The translations under genes and the position numbers were made by a program. The notes beneath the pieces were generated by a model that was given only the letters and a program-made list of their open reading frames with translations, ran no database searches and was not told the origin of the DNA. 64,000 nt of DNA from Foetidibacter luteolus (GTDB lineage: Bacteria; Bacteroidota; Bacteroidia; Chitinophagales; Chitinophagaceae). This document shows, one piece after another, positions 59,915 through 64,000 of the stretch. Where the stretch lies: the NCBI RefSeq assembly GCF_009650435.1, contig NZ_VVIP01000081.1, positions 1 through 64,000 on the forward strand. The letters are read 5' to 3'. Numbering within the stretch: position 1 is the stretch's first letter; each line of letters begins with the position of its first letter.

Positions 59915-60934
59915 TCATTTCCTGAAAGTAGATTGCCGGAATACCGGCAGTGGATCAAGTACCACTTTACGGGGCTGGCTATTTTTGTCTTTATGGCGTA
60001 TAAGCTGCAAGAGTAACTCCAGCGATGCCTTGCCCATAGATACCGTTTGCTGGTCTATAGTAGAAAGGCTGGGGGTAATATGCTCGCCAAATAATTCGTT
60101 GGCAAAACCAATAACGCCAAACTCGTCAGGAATTTTGATGTTCCGCTCTTTCAGGCATTTAATGGCACCAAGCGCTGTAAAGTCTTCTACAGCAAACACG
60201 GCGTCTGGTTTCTCCGGCAATTCAAGCAAATGCTCAATAGCGCTTTTGCCCGCTTCTATGGATACATTGCCGGTATAAATAAGATCAAAATCAACTTTAA
60301 TCCCGTGGGCCTGCAGGGCGCCCATGTAGCCTTTAAGCCTGTCGTTAAAAATTTTGATGTGCTGCGGGCCCGAGATATGGGCAACACGTTTATAGCCTTG
60401 CTTAAGCAGGTGTTCCGTAGCTATATAGCCGCCACGGTAATCATCCACCACCACGGATGAAATGCCCAGGTCGTCGTTGGCGCGGTCAAAGAAAACCACG
60501 GGCACGCCACGTTTCTTAATTTCCAGGAAATGCGTGTAATCAGAAGTTTCTTTTGCAATGGAAGCCAGAATGCCATCTACCCTGGCGGAGAGAAAGGTTT
60601 CAATTCCTTTTACTTCAAACTGCCGCAGTTCGTTGGTTTGGTAGATAAGCACATTGTAGCCTGCACTGTTGGCCACATTTTCGATGCCATGCACGACAGA
60701 CCCGAAGAAATTTATCTCTGCGCTGGGTATCATAACCCCGATAGCATGAGATCTGCCCGAACGCAAAGAGGAAGCTATTTTGTTGGGCTTGTAATTCAGC
60801 CTTTCAGCCATGGCAGCCACTTTTTGCTTGGTGTCATCGCTGATGGCGGGGTGATTGCTCAACGCCCTTGATACCGTAGCCGGTGTAGTGTTAAGTGCCT
60901 GCGCAATATCTGATATGGTTACCTTGTAGGACAA
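59915..60934 (-). CDS. LacI-family transcriptional regulator
   Basis: 339 residues. The HTH and hinge are VTISDIAQALNTTPATVSRA, then LSNHPAISDDTKQKVAAMAE and LNYKPNKIASSLRSGRS. The periplasmic-binding-like domain has GVMIPSAEINFFGSVVHGIE, and the C-terminal part has the GFANELFGEHITPSLSTIDQ stretch. A sugar effector is likely. The hinge (KIASSLRSG) is of the CcpA/GalR kind that reads TGnAAnCGnTTnCA, which appears once between genes in the window, at 44459-44472. Confidence 0.94.
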   Translation of the reverse strand: MSYKVTISDIAQALNTTPATVSRALSNHPAISDDTKQKVAAMAERLNYKPNKIASSLRSGRSHAIGVMIPSAEINFFGSVVHGIENVANSAGYNVLIYQTNELRQFEVKGIETFLSARVDGILASIAKETSDYTHFLEIKKRGVPVVFFDRANDDLGISSVVVDDYRGGYIATEHLLKQGYKRVAHISGPQHIKIFNDRLKGYMGALQAHGIKVDFDLIYTGNVSIEAGKSAIEHLLELPEKPDAVFAVEDFTALGAIKCLKERNIKIPDEFGVIGFANELFGEHITPSLSTIDQQTVSMGKASLELLLQLIRHKDKNSQPRKVVLDPLPVFRQSTFRK

Positions 60935-61009
60935 TTAAATAGTTAGTGTGTGCATATTTAATCAAACCTACAGTAAAAAGTTTAATGGTGCAAGGCTAAT
61001 GGATCCTTA

Positions 61010-61228
61010 CTATTTCATCGAATCTATTTTGGTTGAATCAGGAATACTGGTGCTTAACGTATCCATACCCACTGACGGATTAGTAGCATTTGTGTTATCT
61101 GGCGCCGGTATGGGTACTTCAGCAGATGACGTATCACTGGTATTTTCGGTGCTGCTCCCACCTCCACACGCGGCAAAGGTTAAAGGCAGGGCAATTATGG
61201 CGATAGCTTTACAGAATATGTTTTTCAT
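61010..61228 (-). CDS. Small lipoprotein
   Basis: 72 residues, lipobox FAAC (Cys21) followed by GGG and a Ser/Thr/Asp-rich tail ending DSTKIDSMK. No domain. Likely a small surface or periplasmic lipoprotein with unknown role. Starts at the ATG at 61228. Confidence 0.6.
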   Translation of the reverse strand: MKNIFCKAIAIIALPLTFAACGGGSSTENTSDTSSAEVPIPAPDNTNATNPSVGMDTLSTSIPDSTKIDSMK

Positions 61229-61428
61229 AAATGTTTTTCCTAACCATTCAAAACATCATGCCAGTTAAAAGAGTAAGGAAAATGTACGCTAATGAATAGA
61301 ACAACTGTGTAAAATTGGCAACACAACAGGTGTATTTATGGCTATAACACTGTTTACTGTATGTTAAAGGCAGGCTGGCATGTTTTATGAAACTAAGCAT
61401 GTATTGTTCATCTTAAAATCATCCATAT

Positions 61429-61590
61429 ATGTTACGCTGGACTGTTATTTTTTTGATAGTGGCTATAGTTGCAGCAATTTTTGGCTTTACAGGCATTGCA
61501 GCAGGCGCCAGCCAGATAGCCAAAATTCTATTCTTTATTTTCATAGTGCTTTTTCTGCTGTCTCTTATACGGGGAAACAGAAGCGTTTAA
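61429..61590 (+). CDS. DUF1328/YtjA-type small membrane protein
   Basis: 53 residues from the ATG at 61429 to the TAA at 61590. Two membrane helices: MLRWTVIFLIVAIVAAIFGF first, then the short GIAAGASQIAKIL turn, and FFIFIVLFLLSLI second, with a basic RGNRSV tail. Length, WTVIFL start and the GFTGIAAG loop fit the DUF1328 family, which is stress-linked in other bacteria. It is easily missed because of its size. A terminator follows at 61632-61666. Confidence 0.85.
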   Translation: MLRWTVIFLIVAIVAAIFGFTGIAAGASQIAKILFFIFIVLFLLSLIRGNRSV

Positions 61591-61631
61591 CGAAGCAGGT
61601 AACCATATTGTAAAACCGCTTTTAGCAGGTT

Positions 61632-61666
61632 AAAGGGCAGGGGGTAAACCTTTGCCCTTTTTTGTT
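61632..61666 (+). terminator. Rho-independent terminator
   Basis: AAAGGGCA (61632-61639) pairs with TGCCCTTT (61653-61660), followed by TTTTGTTG; 41 bases past the DUF1328 stop. Confidence 0.75.
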
Positions 61667-61897
61667 GCAATAAAATGCTGTTTTATTTGAATAATTGTAA
61701 AATGTACAATTATTGAAATAAACGAGTATCTTTAGGCTTAATTAAAATTCAGGGATAAAACATATTTACCTCTTTTGCCTAACAGGCAATTTTGGTTTGC
61801 GGGGATAATTTCTATTATCCCCTTTTTATATGGCCTGTTCGCATACTCTGTTTGAATAAGTTACCTGCCGCCCTTACTTTTGCCGCAAAAAATAGCA

Positions 61898-62311
61898 ATG
61901 ATGTGCCGGATAGTTTTAATTATTATTACCTGCTGCTGCCTGTTGTGCTGCAATACACCCAGGCAAGCGGGCAGTCACCAGCTTGAGCTGCATAAATGGG
62001 TATTAAGCGAGCTTAACAGCATGCCTGTACAAATGAGCAACACTGCTAAAGATGCCCATCTGCAGTTTAGCTTTAAAGACATGAGGATATCCGGTAACGG
62101 TGGATGTAACAGTATAGCAGGAACCTTTACCACATCAAAATCAAAGCTCCTTTTCGGGCCGGTGCTCGCCACAAAAGTGGCTTGCGACAATATGAAGTTT
62201 GAAGATGCTTTTTTGCAGGTGTTGGCGCAGGTTAACCGGTATGAAATTACTGCTACAGAACTACAGCTAAAGAACAACAACAAAATAGTTGCCCGCCTGT
62301 TGCCCAAATAA
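61898..62311 (+). CDS. META-domain lipoprotein
   Basis: 137 residues from the ATG at 61898 (a TTG at 61880 is in frame but unlikely). Lipobox LLCC; the mature protein is a single META domain, with HKWVLSELNSMPV, ISGNGGCNSIAGTF and the VLATKVACDNMKFEDAFL stretch. META/HslJ-like proteins are linked to heat shock and to surface integrity. A TATCTTTA box lies at about 61726-61733. Convergent with tag, eight bases apart. Confidence 0.85.
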   Translation: MMCRIVLIIITCCCLLCCNTPRQAGSHQLELHKWVLSELNSMPVQMSNTAKDAHLQFSFKDMRISGNGGCNSIAGTFTTSKSKLLFGPVLATKVACDNMKFEDAFLQVLAQVNRYEITATELQLKNNNKIVARLLPK

Positions 62312-62319
62312 ACAATCGG

Positions 62320-62865
62320 TTATTTCCTGGCCCACATCGGTTTTTGTTTAAGCACTTTTTTGTGTACAGGGCAGTCTGCCGAATGCGCACCAGGCAGGTA
62401 GCCACTGCTCATTAAAAACTCGTTCACTATTTCTCCGCCGGTAAAGCGGAATGTTTTCTTAAACAGTTTAACCCATTCTTCTTTTGTAAGCGGGTGGTTT
62501 TTATCTAACCAGTTTTTAAAAGAGCCATACTGTTTTTGCAGCTCAAGTATTTGCTGCGCATTGTGTATGGCTGCTGCAATTTTTAAGCGGTTTCTTATAA
62601 TGCCCACATCCTGCAAAAGCTGCTCAACTTTTTTCTCCTTGTAGGCAGCCACTTTTTTAATATCAAAGCCATCAAAAGCTTTAAAGAAATTGTCTTTCTT
62701 TTTTAATATAGTTTCCCAGCTAAGCCCGGCCTGGTTTATTTCCAGTACCAGCCTTGCAAACAAACCATCATCGCCTGCTATGGGAAAGCCGTATTCATTG
62801 TCGTGATAAAGCCGGTGCACATTGTCTTTTTCCAGCCGTTGAACATAAGCGCAGTAAGATGACAT
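62320..62865 (-). CDS. tag: DNA-3-methyladenine glycosylase I
   Basis: 181 residues. The family features are the zinc-binding Cys near the N-terminus (SSYCAYV), the RLYHDNEYGFPI His, and the C-terminal HSADCPVHKKV with the paired His and Cys. The core has LVLEINQAGLSWETILKKKD and the VGIIRNRLKI helix-hairpin-helix part. It removes 3-methyladenine from alkylated DNA. It follows namZ on the same strand by 42 bp. Confidence 0.94.
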   Translation of the reverse strand: MSSYCAYVQRLEKDNVHRLYHDNEYGFPIAGDDGLFARLVLEINQAGLSWETILKKKDNFFKAFDGFDIKKVAAYKEKKVEQLLQDVGIIRNRLKIAAAIHNAQQILELQKQYGSFKNWLDKNHPLTKEEWVKLFKKTFRFTGGEIVNEFLMSSGYLPGAHSADCPVHKKVLKQKPMWARK

Positions 62866-62907
62866 GAGGTGGTTTTTAATTAAAATTATAAAAAGCAGCG
62901 GGCCGTG

Positions 62908-64000
62908 TTAATCTGCGTAAAGCAGGTATTTGCTGCGTATTTTTTTAAAAGCGGTTAAAGCGGGCTGCCAGCTTGCCCGTATTTCCTGTTCTGTTATGCC
63001 AGCCTTTATTTGCTGCATCAGTTGCGCATTGCCAGCCAGTTTATTAAAAAAATAATCGGCAGGCCGGCCTGTTTTGGCCGCCAGGAAAAAGTTGTCTTTA
63101 CCTGGGAACAATTGGTAAGCCTGTAACAGCCACTTAAGCGCTATTTTATCCGGGTAAGGAATTTTGCTGTCGGCAAGGTTCCAGCCGTAGCAAAGCTGGC
63201 CATTTAGTTTTGGGTTCTTAGCCCCTTCATTTGGCTGTGGTGTAAAAGCGAACAGATCTTGTGGCAGGGAGGGGTGGCCAAACACCTGGAAAGGGTGGCT
63301 GGTGCCGCGGCCTTCGCTAAGCACGGTTCCTTCAAAAAAACAGGTAGAAGGGTACCAGTAAACAGACGACATATCCGGCAGGTTAGGGGATGGCTTTACC
63401 GGCAGTATATACCTGCTTTTATGGGTATAGTTCTGGCATTTAATAACAGTTAAATTAAAACTGTTGTTCTTTTTTTCAAAGCCCAGTACCTGCCCCAGGT
63501 GTATGCGCTTGTCTTGCCTGCGCATATACTTGCCGGGCAGCCACCCCTCTCCCAACAACATAGAGGCATATTCACCCATCGTCATACCATACACAACAGG
63601 TACGGGTTGCATCCCCACAAAGCTTTTAAATTCAGGTTGCAGCACAGGCCCGTCCACATAAAAGCCATTGGGGTTAGGCCTGTCCAGAATTACCAGCGGT
63701 TTATCGTTTTGTATGGCTGCTTCCAGAAAATATTCAAGCGACGAGATATAAGTATAAAACCTTACACCCACATCCTGTATATCAAACAACATTATATCCA
63801 CATCAGACAGGTCAGCGGGGGAAGGTTTGTTTTTGGCGCCATACAGCGATATTACTGTTATGCCGGTTTGTTCATCTGTATAAGTAGCTACTTTTTCACC
63901 GGCATCCGCATTACCGCGAAAACCATGTTCTGGGCCGAATATCTTAACAATGTGCACACCCAGCTTTTGCAATGTATCAGCCAGGTGTGTTTGCCCGATT
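62908..64000 (-). CDS. namZ: DUF1343 exo-beta-N-acetylmuramidase, NamZ-like (5' partial)
   Basis: About 364 codons visible; the start lies past base 64000. The frame is open to the edge and opens with GQTHLADTLQKLGVHIVKIF, so a TTG at 63972 is not the start. Family features: GPEHGFRGNADAGEKV, LSDVDIMLFDIQDVGVRFYT and YWYPSTCFFEGTVLSEGRGT, then HPFQVFGHPSL. It cleaves N-acetylmuramic acid from muropeptides or glycan strands, a wall-recycling step. tag follows. Confidence 0.88.
   Translation of the reverse strand, partial: IGQTHLADTLQKLGVHIVKIFGPEHGFRGNADAGEKVATYTDEQTGITVISLYGAKNKPSPADLSDVDIMLFDIQDVGVRFYTYISSLEYFLEAAIQNDKPLVILDRPNPNGFYVDGPVLQPEFKSFVGMQPVPVVYGMTMGEYASMLLGEGWLPGKYMRRQDKRIHLGQVLGFEKKNNSFNLTVIKCQNYTHKSRYILPVKPSPNLPDMSSVYWYPSTCFFEGTVLSEGRGTSHPFQVFGHPSLPQDLFAFTPQPNEGAKNPKLNGQLCYGWNLADSKIPYPDKIALKWLLQAYQLFPGKDNFFLAAKTGRPADYFFNKLAGNAQLMQQIKAGITEQEIRASWQPALTAFKKIRSKYLLYAD

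Noticed and set aside
61595..61890. Small RNA or tRNA between the DUF1328 and META genes
   Set aside because: Only a terminator and a TAnnTTTA-type box are visible; no cloverleaf or conserved RNA feature. The same holds for all other gaps.

Overview
The window reads as a chromosomal segment of a Bacteroidota bacterium, most likely a member of the Chitinophagaceae or a close relative. The evidence is: two SusC/SusD pairs; a type IX secretion sorting domain; a FecR anti-sigma factor with a STN-like C-terminus; a Bacteroidetes-type ECF sigma factor; promoters of the TTTG-N18-TAnnTTTG type; few purine-rich ribosome binding sites; and a moderate GC content. I see no rRNA, tRNA, CRISPR array, intact transposase or prophage.

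Layout. 1-4254 is the 3' part of a large T9SS-exported adhesin-like protein. 4255-5543 is a block of interspersed repeats. 5544-9371 holds an FKBP isomerase, a c-haem/FG-GAP lipoprotein and a type-B carboxylesterase. 9996-16568 holds susD and susC, divergent from an AraC regulator across a 0.7 kb regulatory gap with a perfect palindrome. 16792-18675 is an Uup-type ABC-F ATPase. 18914-19909 is a decay zone with two gene remnants, one of them a polyvalent-protein kinase with two in-frame stops. 19928-22422 is mreBCD. 23028-30307 holds a TPR protein, purD, an SRPBCC protein, a small secreted protein, a TIGR01777 epimerase and an ABC exporter pair. 30499-31722 is rpsF-rpsR-rplI. 32948-37681 holds pckA, a VOC protein and pbpC. 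38127-43974 is fecR-susC-susD. 44927-48522 is a galactose-linked set: a lipoprotein glycosidase, galK and a lipoprotein galM. 48848-52617 holds an amidohydrolase, an unknown protein and a glycosidase-like protein. 53224-56317 is maeB-mlaE. The rest holds a transglutaminase-like protein, an orphan ECF sigma factor, a serine hydrolase, a LacI regulator, small lipoproteins, tag and a partial namZ.

Genes working together. The galactose set has a TAnnTTTG promoter with a near-palindromic LacI-type operator (44459-44472) next to its expected start point, and a LacI-family gene lies 15 kb away. FecR at 42934-43974 has no adjacent sigma factor, while the ECF sigma at 57917-58435 has no FecR, so the usual pair may be split. 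pckA and maeB are the gluconeogenic and anaplerotic enzymes of the window.

The most unusual content is between the genes. At least five interspersed repeat families fill the gaps. (1) Degenerate tandem heptamers at about ten loci, in three word classes that can follow one another in the same 7-bp phase. (2) A 60-75 bp element with core GTTGCGTCGCA or GTTGTGTCAC, in 12 copies and three subtypes. (3) A 110-180 bp element starting GGGGGTGCCCCC, in six copies with long and short modules. (4) A ~118 bp inverted repeat bounded by TGTTTGTAG/CTACAAACA whose small internal and flanking stems vary in sequence but stay self-complementary, in three copies, two of them in tandem. (5) An element with core CCTTCAGCGGGGTTT, in two copies. 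The heptamers repeatedly abut families 2 and 3, and two heptamer hairpins sit inside the spacers of the mreBCD and S6-S18-L9 operons.
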